From NCBI GenBank assembly GCA_032173965.1, contig CM063290.1:806001-870000 (forward strand): DNA of 64,000 nucleotides, written 5' to 3'. A model generated the notes under the pieces. It had not been told where the DNA came from, did not search any database, and saw only the letters and a program-made list of their open reading frames with translations. This DNA comes from Sitta carolinensis. Lineage: Eukaryota; Chordata; Aves; Passeriformes; Sittidae. The translations under genes were made by a program, and so were the position numbers. Below, piece by piece: positions 1-34,486 of the stretch; the stretch's first letter is position 1; the number at the start of each line of letters is the position of its first letter.

Positions 1-590
1 CTTTGCTTAATTTTGAAGTACTTGATAGTTTTGTGAAAGCTTTTTATTGAAGTGTAGTTCAATTATGGGATGGAAAAATGCCATTATGGGGAAAAAAAAG
101 TTTTATTTCCAAAGTCTCCAAAGGAAATATTTTCATGTTCCTGAATCCTGCATTTTGTTCAAAAGACTTCAGAGTGCCTGTCTCAGAATTTTCATATAAT
201 TCCTTGAAAATCCTTTTGTCATTGTAAAGTATTGCTAAATTCAAACTGGCTTTGTAATTCTCTCCAGTCCTCGAGCTATTTTTCTCTAAATTGCTTCTTT
301 GTTATAAAAATAGTATTTTGCCCACCTCCAATTGATAGGACATTTTCCTCTGATGACTACAAAAATTCCACATGATGAGTGACTAGCACTGAATAACCCT
401 AAAGGGTCAAAGATGAGGATATTTTTAGAGCCTGATCCTATAAATATTCCCTTACTGAGTGTAAGGTGTCCATTCATATTATCTTACTGTACACTGTAAT
501 TAACTTGACTGTCAAGGGCAATATTTACAGTAGATTTTATTATATTGACATTGAGTAAAGAATTAAGAATATGATTGTATTCTCTTTTAG
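1..590. other. MME intron (5' side of the window)
   Basis: AT-rich sequence ends in the acceptor tctcttttag at 590. Short open frames here show no recognisable protein. No repeat or regulatory element was identified. Confidence 0.7.
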
Positions 591-26123
<25,533 letters not shown>

Positions 26124-27390
26124 CAGACTGCAGACCCCACATCTCAAGGAGCTTTCCAGGAAAAGAGACCTTTCCAGCTGATTTTGGGAAGGGGAGGAGG
26201 GAAGAAAACAGAGGGGAATATGCTAGAGACACGGCTGTAGCCCTTGGTAAACATGCAAACCCGAATCATCACCCATCACAGCACCGAAGAAGGCCTGAGG
26301 CAGTGCTGGGCTGCCTCTCCCACAGCTCCTAACTCACCTGGCAGTGCACAGCCACACTTCACCTGTACTTTACCCCTGCCCCCATGGCCAGAGGCTTTTT
26401 GGATTCAAGGTAAAGTGGCAAAGTAGAACACCTGGTTTCCCCCCAGCCAGTGAATGCAGATTTCTGATCAGGGGGAGGAAGGAAGTTCTCAGTAACACAC
26501 ATTTTAGCCACCACAACACGACAGAGAGACAACAGCTTATATCCCAGTGTCACACTTTGTACCCTCTGCTGTTACGGGAAATCTGTCCTACCAAATGTTT
26601 TAATTTTTACTTGAAACCATTTATACAAGAGGAGTCCAAAGACCTGCTGTACTTCAGTACCTTCTCACTAATTACTCCAGAGTGTATTACCTGAAGTCCC
26701 TATTTACAAGTTAATTTACAGCTTTCCAGACCAACTGAAGTTGTAGGTAATTTATTAATTTCTGTACCTATAATATGTAAGATTGTGATCAAAGACCCTT
26801 TCACCATTTTCTAAGCTTTTTCTTGCTTTCTCTAAAGTTGCTCTTTTCTAAAGTTTCTAGTAATGTATAAATCATAGTTTTTATATTTAAATCTTGAGCT
26901 ACACTTTTGACTTGAAGTATTGTAACATATCAGTGGCTGCATAGAACTGGGAAATTGGAGTAAGGGATGGTATCAGGCAATAAGATAAAGCCTACAAAAC
27001 TGAGTTCTCCAATGGAGGGCACAAACTTTGAAGTTTTTAGGCTGACTCTGTCAGTGCTTAGGCTCTGATCCTGCACATAACTTGTACGTGTTCTGATCAA
27101 TGTCAGTCCTCACATCAGGAAAGCTGCACAGCTGATTGCAAGAGTCTGAAGGAGCTTTAAGTAAGAGGGTAAAAGGCTTTAAATCTGCAATGATATGTAT
27201 TAAACATTCTTATGCAGATTGCAAAGGAACTTACTGCTTTGTTTATCAAAGCAAAGACATTTCCAAATCAAGTACCAGATACCTCAGATGACTGCTACAA
27301 TAGGTCTATTTAAAAACCTATGTCCTTTTAGCTTTCTGAGTTTGTCATCTGATCAAAACGTTTTGATAATAAACTGAAATTATGAGCCAA
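26124..27390 (+). other. MME: Probable MME 3' untranslated region
   Basis: This is AT-rich sequence with no exon-like open frame after the MME stop. The best polyadenylation candidates are ATTAAA at 27199-27204 and AATAAA at 27368-27373, the latter just before a switch to very GC-rich sequence. The end point is an inference from these signals only. Confidence 0.45.
27368..27373 (+). terminator. MME: Candidate MME polyadenylation signal AATAAA
   Basis: A canonical AATAAA lies 1.25 kb after the stop codon, with ATTAAA 170 bp upstream as an alternative. The local sequence is AT-rich and gives way to a CpG-rich block about 100 bp further on. No transcript data are available to choose between them. 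Confidence 0.4.
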
Positions 27391-27479
27391 ATGCAGTGTG
27401 TGTTCTTCACAGGAACCATGAAAATACAAAAGAAAAAATTCTCTGCAAATCAATGTCTGTGCTTGCCCCCGAGCCCCTC

Positions 27480-27760
27480 AGCTCAGAAAACACAGCCCGC
27501 AACAAACAACTCCCTCTGGCAGCTCCCGCGCAGGAGCGAGCCCCAGCAGAGAGGGGAAACCCAGAGCTGCTCTATTTCACACAGAAACCAAGGGTTCGCA
27601 CAGAACAAGGACCCAAAGCCGCCTGCAGCTCTCGCAGGGAGCTGGAAGGGGCTGCGGACCGAGGGAGAGCGCAGACGGACGGGCACTGCCCAGGGGAGGG
27701 GCGGCTGCCGGCGCTGCGGGCCGCGCGGCTCCGCCCGGGCTCCTACCTCAGCGGCACGGC
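27480..27760. other. CpG-rich segment 3' of MME
   Basis: GC-rich sequence with frequent CG dinucleotides, a GC-box-like ggggaggggcggctg near 27690 and a cgcgcggctccgcccggg run begins about 100 bp past the last candidate MME polyadenylation signal. It merges into the 30-bp array. On the minus strand gctgag|gtagga at about 27750 resembles a splice donor. It may be a promoter, but no transcript is proven. Confidence 0.45.
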
Positions 27761-29140
27761 GGCTCCGGGTTCCTCCGGGACAGGGCTAGGGGCTCCGGCT
27801 TCCTCCAGGTCCGGGTTCGGGGCTCCGGGTCGTTCCTGAGCCGGGCTGGGGGCTCCGGGTCCTTCCTGAGCCGGGCTCAGGGCTTCAAGTCCCCTCAGAT
27901 CCAGGCTCGGGGCTCCGGGTCCCCTCATGTCCGGGCTCGGGGCTCCGGGTTCCTCCAGAGCCGGGTTCAGGGCTCCAAGTCCCCTCAGATCCGAGTTCAG
28001 GGCTCCAAGTCCCCTCAGGTCTGGGTTCGGGTCTCCCAAGTCCCCTCAGATCCGAGTTCAGGGCTCCAAGTCCCCTCAGGTCTGGGTTCAGGGCTCCAAG
28101 TCCCCTCAGGTCCAGGTTCAGGGCTCCAAGTCCCCTCAGATCCGAATTCAGGGCTCCAAGTTCCCTCAGGTCCGGGCTCGGGGCTCCAAGTCCCCTCAGA
28201 TCCGAGTTCAGGGCTCCAAGTCCCCTCAGGTCCGGGCTCGGGGCTCCAAGTCCCCTCAGATCCGAGTTCAGGGCTCCAAGTCCCCTCAGGTCCGGGCTCG
28301 GGGATCTGGGTCCTTCCTGAGCCGGGCTCAGGGCTCTGGGTTCCTCCAGAGCCAGGTTCAGGGCTCCAAGTCTTCTCAGGTCCGGGCTCAGGGCTCCAAG
28401 TCCCCTCAGGTCCGGGTTCAGGGCTCCAGGCCCCTCCAAGTCCCCTCAGGTCCGAGGTTCAGGGCTCCAGGCCCCTCAGGTCCGGGATTCGGGGCTCCAG
28501 ACCCCTCAGGTCTGGGATTCGGGGCTCCAGACCCCTACAGATCCGGGGTTCGTGGCTCCAGACCCCTCAGGTCCGGGTTCGTGGCTCCAGACCCCTCAGA
28601 TCCGGGGTTCGGGGCTCCAGACCCCTCAGATCCGGGGTTCGGGGCTCCAGACCCTCAGGTCCGGGATTCGGGGCTCCAGGCCCCTCAGGTCTGGGATTCG
28701 GGGCTCCAGGCCCCTACAGATCCGGGGTTCGTGGCTCCAGGCCCCTCAGGTCCGGGGTTCGTGGCTCCAGGCCCCTCAGGATCCGGTGTTCGGGGCTCCA
28801 GGCCCCTCAGATCCGGTGTTCGGGGCTCCAGACCCTCAGGTCCGGGGTTCGGGGCTCCAGGCCCCTCAGGTCCGGGGTTCGTGGCTCCAGGCCCCTCAGA
28901 TCCGGTGTTCGGGCTCCAGGCCCCTCAGATCCGGTGTTCGGGGCTCCAGGCCCCTCAGATCCGGTGTTCGGGGCTCCAGACCCCTCAGGTCCGGGGTTCG
29001 GGGCTCCAGCCCCTCAGGTCCGGGGTTCGTGGCTCCAGGCCCCCAGATCCGGTGTTCGGGCTCCAGCCCCTCAGATCCGGTGTTCGGGGCTCCAGGCCCC
29101 TCAGGTCCGGGGTTCGTGGCTCCAGGCCCCTCCGCGTCCC
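27760..29140. repeat. 30-bp CpG-rich minisatellite array, about 45 copies
   Basis: The unit is close to tccgggttcggggctccaag followed by tcccctcagg, with a 30-bp step (27961, 27991 and so on). Two subfamilies follow one another: an aagtcccctcag type to about 28430, then a caggcccctcag/cagacccctcag type. Because 30 is a multiple of three, the array stays open in several frames on both strands, giving 10-residue repeats such as GSKSPQVRVQ (+) and DLRGLGALNP (-). That is expected of such an array and is not evidence of a gene. Confidence 0.96.
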
Positions 29141-29233
29141 CCCGGATTCGGGGTCGGGCCCCGGCGCTCCTGAGGGCGAGTGCGAGAGCGCCCCCCTGCG
29201 GCCCGCCCTCCCCGCGGGGCGCCCCTGGCGGAC

Positions 29234-29395
29234 AGAACCGGCACCGGACCGGATCGGACCGGATCGGACTGAACCGGACCGGATCGGACCGGACCGAACC
29301 GACACCGACATTGGCAGCGGACCGAACGGGCACCGGAGCGGATCGGAGCGGACCGCACTGAAGCGGGACCGACGCCGGGACCCGGACCGGCACCC
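29234..29395. repeat. Decamer-type ACCGGATCGG repeat
   Basis: About 160 bp of accggatcgg-like repeats degenerates into gagcggaccg and gaccgacgccgg forms. It is extremely CpG-dense and directly follows the 30-bp array, with a short unique CpG-rich spacer between. Confidence 0.9.
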
Positions 29396-29545
29396 GCCGC
29401 GCGGGTGTTCCCTTTGCCCCTCGGCCCCGAGCAAGGCGGGCCCTCAGCCCCGCGGGGGGCGCGGGGTGCGCACCGGGGTGGGCGCAGGGGAGCGAGCTGT
29501 GCGAGGGTGCGGGGCTGGCAGGTGAGCCCCTTCCCCGGGCTGCTG
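29396..29545 (+). promoter_or_regulatory. CpG-island-like segment with a consensus splice donor
   Basis: Unique GC-rich sequence (gcggggggcgcggggtgcgc and similar) ends in gggctggcag|gtgagc, with the cut after 29521. A CpG-dense segment followed by a textbook donor on the plus strand is what a non-coding first exon looks like. No initiator element or downstream exon could be identified, so this is only a candidate. Confidence 0.3.
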
Positions 29546-29629
29546 CACGCAGGAGGCGGGCAGTGGGTGGGCAAAGCGCCCTGGAGCCGCCGTGCTTGGC
29601 GTGGGACTGGGAACATCCCAGCCCGGACT

Positions 29630-30428
29630 GCTTCACAGGCAGGTGTGCTCCCTGTCCCAGCCCAGACTCTGCTTCACAGGCAGGTGTGCTCCCTGTCCCA
29701 GCCCAGACTCTGCTTCACAGGCAGGTGTGCTCCCTGTCCCAGCCCAGACTCTGCTTCACAGGCAGGTGTGCTCCCTGTCCCAGCCCAGACTCTGCTTCAC
29801 AGGCAGGTGTGCTCCCTGTCCCAGCCCAGACTCTGGTTCACAGGCAGGTGTGCCCCTGTCCCAGCCCAGACTCTGGTTCACAGGCAGGTGTGCTCCCTGT
29901 CCCAGCCCAGACTCTGGTTCACAGGCAGGTGTGCTCCCTGTCCCAGCCCAGACTGGTTCACAGGCAGGTGTGCTCCCTGTCCCAGCCCAGACTCTGCTTC
30001 ACAGGCAGGTGGCTCCCTGTCCCAGCCCAGACCTGCTTCACAGGCAGGTGTGCTCCCTGTCCCAGCCCAGACTCTGGTTCACAGGCAGTGTGTGCTCCCT
30101 GTCCCAGCCCAGACTCTGCTTCACAGGCAGGTGTGCTCCCTGTCCCAGCCCAGACTCTGGTTCACAGGCAGGTGTGCTCCCTGTCCCAGCCCAGACTCTG
30201 CTTCACAGGCAGGTGTGCTCCCTGTCCCAGCCCAGACTCTGGTTCACAGGCAGGTGTGCTCCCTGTCCCAGCCCAGACTCTGCTTCACAGGCAGGTGTGC
30301 TCCCTGTCCCAGCCCAGACTCTGCTTCACAGGCAGGTGTGCTCCCTGTCCCAGCCCAGACTCTGGTTCACAGGCAGGTGTGCTCCCTGTCCCAGCCCAGA
30401 CTCTGGTTCACAGGCAGGTGTGCTCCTC
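29630..30428. repeat. 41-bp minisatellite array, about 19 copies
   Basis: The unit begins ttcacaggcaggtgtgctcc and continues ctgtcccagcccagactctg, then c or g. The step is 41 bp (29641 to 29682). Copies alternate irregularly between a ctctgcttcaca and a ctctggttcaca form, and some have one- to three-base deletions (about 29850, 29950 and 30010). Three overlapping open frames cross it, one per reading frame, as expected when the unit length is not a multiple of three. Confidence 0.97.
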
Positions 30429-32581
30429 TCTGCTCTGCTCTGCACCAGTCATGCTCTGTGCACCCCAACACCCCTACATGGGATTTCGAGCATTAAAGAA
30501 TACAAACATGAGTCTGGAAGTTTCCAGGATGCCACATGCAGCATCCCAGGACAGGGGCACAGACACTCCTCTCTACTCGTTTTGCTCCAAGAGCTGTTCA
30601 GGGAAAGCCAGGCAGAGGCTGTGGGCAAGCTTGGCATCATAGTGTAACAAAATTGTCATGGCCTGATTCTGAAGTTATCACCTTGCTCACCAGCATTCTT
30701 CAAGAAATCTGAATGTGCATGGGTTTTTTCCCCTCAATCACCAGCACCTCTCTGAGAGAAAAGAACCTGGCTCTCAAATACTCATTCTCTTTTTCAGGAA
30801 TGAAAAACCCCAAAGCTTTTGCTACCCGTTTACTCCCGCATGTAAGGAGACAGACCCGAGTGGGTTGTCTGAAGGTGGTTACAAAAGGTCACTCTGCAGA
30901 GTGCTCAGTGATCTTCCAACAGCGTGGGGGATGCATATTTTCTTGGAATAATCCTCTCTTTATTACCCCATAAAACTGGCAGAAACTTCTGCTTCGTATA
31001 CAGCAATCAGCTCAACGATATTGACGCCAACCTAGAAAGTTATTTTGGTTTGCTCTGCCAAATCAGATTTCAAAAATCAGGTAAAGCTAAACCAGATTGT
31101 AGTGTTTACATTTTCTCTCAGTAACATTTTAATTGGAAACATTCGATTTCCAGCGTTGTGAGACACCCAGAGAGCTGTTTGGGCCCGTGGGCCCCTTCAG
31201 AACTCTTTCCCTCTGTGCCTGGTAAATGAAGTGAGTTGTGAAAACACAGAGGTGGTCACTGTGCAGTCCTGGCTGGATCAGTGTGGGTGGGCTCAGCCAC
31301 GGAGGAACCGAAGGTGAGACCCCGAGGTGTGGCTCAGGGTGGGCTGCCCCGAGCCAGCCCTTGCAGGGGCTGCTCCCACCTGCAGGGCCTGCACAGCAGC
31401 CTCGGGGAGCTCCGGGGTTTAGCCCCTCTCTTTCAGGACATCTGACGAGAGTGGATCTTCCCTGTGCCCTCAGCTGATTCCCAGGTGAAGAAACCCGGTG
31501 TTCAGCCAATTCCCAACCGGAATGTCACACTTCAGTGCTCCTGCTGACTGCTGGAGTGGCCCAGGAATGTTCACGGCTGCACTACGGTCAAATCTATTTG
31601 TGTTTCCATTCCTAAAGCTCAACAGACAGTGCCCACAGATGGAGACAGGATGTCTGACTGTCCTCACATTCTCAAAATTGTACAAATTGAATGAGCAGGA
31701 CTCAAAAAAATAGTTTCTTTCTCTATTTAAGCTCATCAGGGGTCATTAAGAATATTTTCACATTCCCTTAAACATACATCTTGCTGGGATCTTCCAGACA
31801 TGCCTTTCACAATCAATTCTCTGCGTTAACTGAATTATTAATGATTTCATCCTCTCAGAACTGCAGTTCTTCAGTAGAAAAACCTTCATGCCCAAAATCC
31901 CAAAGCTGTCAGTGAAAATGCAGTGATCTGATGCTCAGTTGTGAGTTCTAAGTGGCAAACTCACTGGAAGTTCACATGGCTCATTATTGACTGGGGAATA
32001 TAATTATCTCCAATTATAATTAAAAAGGCAAAGCCCCCAGTCCAGGACACTGCGGGCCCCCGGTGAGCCTGAGATTCAGACACACTCAGCTGCACAACCC
32101 TCCCAGCCTGAACAAGCCTGAGGTTTTCTTTTCGATGGACAAAAGTTTCTGTTTCATAACAATAGAGTCCAAGAGATTTTCCCCATAATAAAGCTAAAAA
32201 TACTTGCCCAGGCCCCATGAGAAATGAACCCTTGTCTGCTTCAAGCAAGCTTGAAGTTCCTTAGCTGGTAGTAGCTATTTTAAAAGTTTGCTGTTTAACA
32301 AGCAGGCAGGTATCTGACCTACCACGAGATTCTGAAAACCACCCCTCAACTGCAAATAATCTGAGAACAGGGAAATTGGTTTGGAGATTCTTACTAATGG
32401 ATAAAAAGTGTGCACAGCATTTACATTGTCGATATTAAAAATAACTCACTTTATACCTATTTTAGTAATTAGAAATCTAAATTGAAATTCCGTGTTCTTC
32501 TCATCAACATCGTTTTGGGTTCTTCTGACCTGTAAGACAGAAAATTCCATTTAAAAAGGTGGCAATGCCAAGCAGGGAGCT
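30429..32581. other. Intergenic sequence between MME and STRIT1
   Basis: Mostly unique sequence with AT-rich and GC-rich stretches. No exon-like frame with splice borders, no RNA gene and no clear transposon was recognised. Part of it may be STRIT1 3' untranslated region or a non-coding third STRIT1 exon. TTTATT at 30959-30964 would read AATAAA on the minus strand, but it is too far from the coding exon to assign. Confidence 0.4.
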
Positions 32582-32727
32582 TGGTGTGTGACACCAGCAG
32601 GGGAGGCTGGTGTGTGGACACTGCCCTCACTGCTCACTGAGGCTCTGTGTGACACTGCCATCCCCTCGGGGCTCTGTGTGACACTGCCATCCCCTCGGGG
32701 CTCTGTGTGACACTGCCCTCACTGCAG
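32582..32727. repeat. Short 29-bp tandem repeat next to STRIT1 exon 2
   Basis: Three clear 29-bp units of ggctctgtgtgacactgcca plus tcccctcgg start at 32641, 32670 and 32699, preceded by degenerate copies from about 32582. It lies 55 bp beyond the STRIT1 stop, on the 3' untranslated side. Confidence 0.85.
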
Positions 32728-32781
32728 GCTGTCCCCATCACTCACCGCAGGTGCCGCGGGTCGCTGCCGCCGCTCGGTGCC

Positions 32782-32876
32782 TCAGGAGAAGACGATGTAG
32801 ACCATGAGGGCACAGCCCAGGATCCAGCCGAGTGCCAGCAGCACGGGCACGAGCAGGCGGGACAGCGGGGCCTGGG
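32782..32876 (-). CDS. STRIT1: STRIT1 coding exon 2 (transmembrane helix and stop)
   Basis: Coding part 95 nt. The acceptor is ccctgtccctgtgccag ending at 32877 on the minus strand. A second AG four bases further in would break the frame set by exon 1. It encodes LLVPVLLALGWILGCALMVY and then IVFS, a strongly hydrophobic helix. Codons are very GC-rich at third positions, unlike the AT-rich flanks. Confidence 0.93.
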
Positions 32877-34382
32877 CTGGCACAGGGACAGGGACAGGGT
32901 CAGGGACACGGCAGGGAGCCCTGGAGGAGCCCAGCAGTGCCCGGGGGATGCCCAGGGTGGCTGGGATGGCCCGGGCTGCTCAGAGGAGCCCAGGGCAGCC
33001 CAAGGTGGAGCACACGGCAAGCAGGACTGGCTTTACACAAACACATCACACAACACATAATTCTGAAGACCCTTCTCTGTTTCCTGCAAACAGCACACTC
33101 TTGCCAGAAAGCAGAATAACAACCTTTGAGATCCTAATACTTATCAATATATCACAACCTCTTACAACACATCTTTACACAGTTAATAGAATTACAGGTT
33201 TTTGAAGGGAATAATGAATCCTATAAAACTACTCACAACACCTTGCACAGTTTAGATCAAGCAGGCAGATTCAGAGGGATAGTTAATAATTTAGGGATTG
33301 CCACACTGTTCTTCTAAAGCTCTGCACAGCAAACTGTCTCACCATGACACTGCACAGTGTGTCTGCCAGAGGGACAGCAGATCTGCATGTGCTGCCATGA
33401 AAATATTAAACACATAAACAACCACACAGGAAAAGCACCCTGCCCTGACGCCGGGGGTCCCTCAGCTGTTTCCTGCAGGGGCTGTTTCTGCCCTGACGCC
33501 GTGTCAGGGGTGGTTCCCCTGCCCCTGCCGTGTCCCTGCAGGTCTCAGCACACGCAGGGCTGCATCCTGCTGGGGGCACAGAGGGAGCTGTGCTCTCAGA
33601 GCTCTGCTGCTGCCTCTGGGGCTTTGTCAGGGGAGCTCCACCTTAAACCAGCACGTGCAGAATTTCTGGCTATCAAGGAAAACTCAACTAGTTTGAGTCC
33701 TTTCCTACCTTAGCAGAAACTCACTCTCCCTAGATACCAGAGTCAGTGGTGCAAAAAAAACAGGAGATAAGTCTAAAAGTTTTGAACCTAGGTATGAAGA
33801 TGTATTAGAAAGTTGCCTTTACAAGTGCTACCTGAGTAACTGTGCACACAGCACACACCACAGCTACAGCTGTAAATTTAAGTGAAATAAATAAAAAATT
33901 TCAATAGATACAAAATTCATTTTTATAAACTGCCTTTTCTCCTTGGAGAGAGTGAAGTGTGCTTACAATGGAAAGGTCATTATTAAAATTTCATTCTGCT
34001 CTGCCTCGAGCTTCGTGGGTTTAGTCTAAATTATTCTGTGTTCATTTGGCACTACACTTGGAGCTCAGCTACACACAGTATAACAAAAATGCTGTCAAAC
34101 GTAACTCATTTTACACATTGTCCTATTATGTCAGCTAATTTGGAATGACAACTACAAAAAATAAACAAAACAAACCTGGTAGGATTCAAAAATACAGGAG
34201 GAACCCAAGCTGTTAATAGAATTAGCTTTTCAAGCGATTACACGTTCCTACTGAAAAGTAAAATATATATGGTGTACCAGACAAGAACACGGGTAGCTGA
34301 GTATATTCACACTGCATTGCTCAGATCTATTAATTTCAGTATATCATTGCATTCAATTGTGCCTCTTACCTGGTTCTGCCAT
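32782..34382 (-). CDS. STRIT1: STRIT1 (DWORF), 35-residue SERCA-activating micropeptide, two coding exons
   Basis: DWORF is a single-pass micropeptide of the muscle sarcoplasmic reticulum. It binds the calcium pump SERCA and raises its activity, opposing phospholamban and sarcolipin. Exon 1 (34382 down to 34370) gives ATG and four codons with one spare base. Exon 2 (32876 down to 32782) completes the codon and runs to TGA at 32784-32782. The spliced frame is 35 codons: MAEPAQAPLS, then RLLVPVLLALGWILGCALMV, then YIVFS. It aligns without gaps to human DWORF (35 residues), sharing MAE, LLVP, the GWI-GC core and the YxVFS end, with the helix-kinking proline at residue 15. The ATG has G at -3 and +4, and an in-frame TAA lies five codons upstream (34400-34398). 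The gene lies between MME and PLCH1 on the minus strand, as in mammals. It is too short for routine gene finders. Confidence 0.93.
32877..34369 (-). other. STRIT1: STRIT1 intron
   Basis: An intron of about 1.5 kb with donor gtaagag and acceptor ccag. It is mostly AT-rich unique sequence, with a GC-richer stretch near 33430-33650. No other exon or repeat was recognised. Confidence 0.75.
34370..34382 (-). CDS. STRIT1: STRIT1 coding exon 1 (MAEP)
   Basis: The 13 coding bases atggcagaaccag are followed by donor gtaagag. The first three residues MAE match mammalian DWORF, where the first exon also encodes only the first four residues. The phase (one base left over) fits exon 2 exactly. The untranslated leader probably begins 30-50 bp upstream, judged from the TATA-like element. 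Confidence 0.88.
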
Positions 34383-34450
34383 TCCCTCTCTGCTAGTTTA
34401 ATGGCAGGTTTGGGTTTGCCTCTGCAGTTGCTCTGAGAGCCCTGGGATGC

Positions 34451-34486
34451 TTTAAATAGAGCAATATTTGGAATGTGCTGCAGCTG
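34451..34486 (-). promoter_or_regulatory. STRIT1: Putative STRIT1 muscle promoter motif cluster
   Basis: Read on the minus strand towards exon 1: E-box CAGCTG (34486-34481), MCAT/TEAD motif CATTCC (34475-34470), CArG-like CCAAATATTG (34471-34462, one mismatch to CC(A/T)6GG), and TCTATTTAAA (34460-34451), which resembles both a TATA box and a MEF2 site. The last is about 70 bp from the ATG. The motifs are seen directly. Their role is inferred from the known muscle expression of DWORF. Confidence 0.5.

Noticed and set aside
59..477. Short minus-strand frames at the left edge
   Set aside because: AT-rich intron. No homology recognised and no paired splice sites.
28552..29636. Long plus- and minus-strand frames rich in Gly, Pro and Arg
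   Set aside because: Products of the 30-bp and decamer arrays and of CpG-rich sequence lacking stop codons. No homology recognised.
29405..30647. Three overlapping 350-codon plus-strand frames
   Set aside because: Same effect from the 41-bp array at 29630-30428, one frame per register, with no conserved sequence outside the array.
32868..32872. Alternative STRIT1 exon 2 acceptor four to five bases further in (after cccag)
   Set aside because: It would start the exon in phase 0 while exon 1 ends in phase 1, shifting the frame out of the conserved helix.
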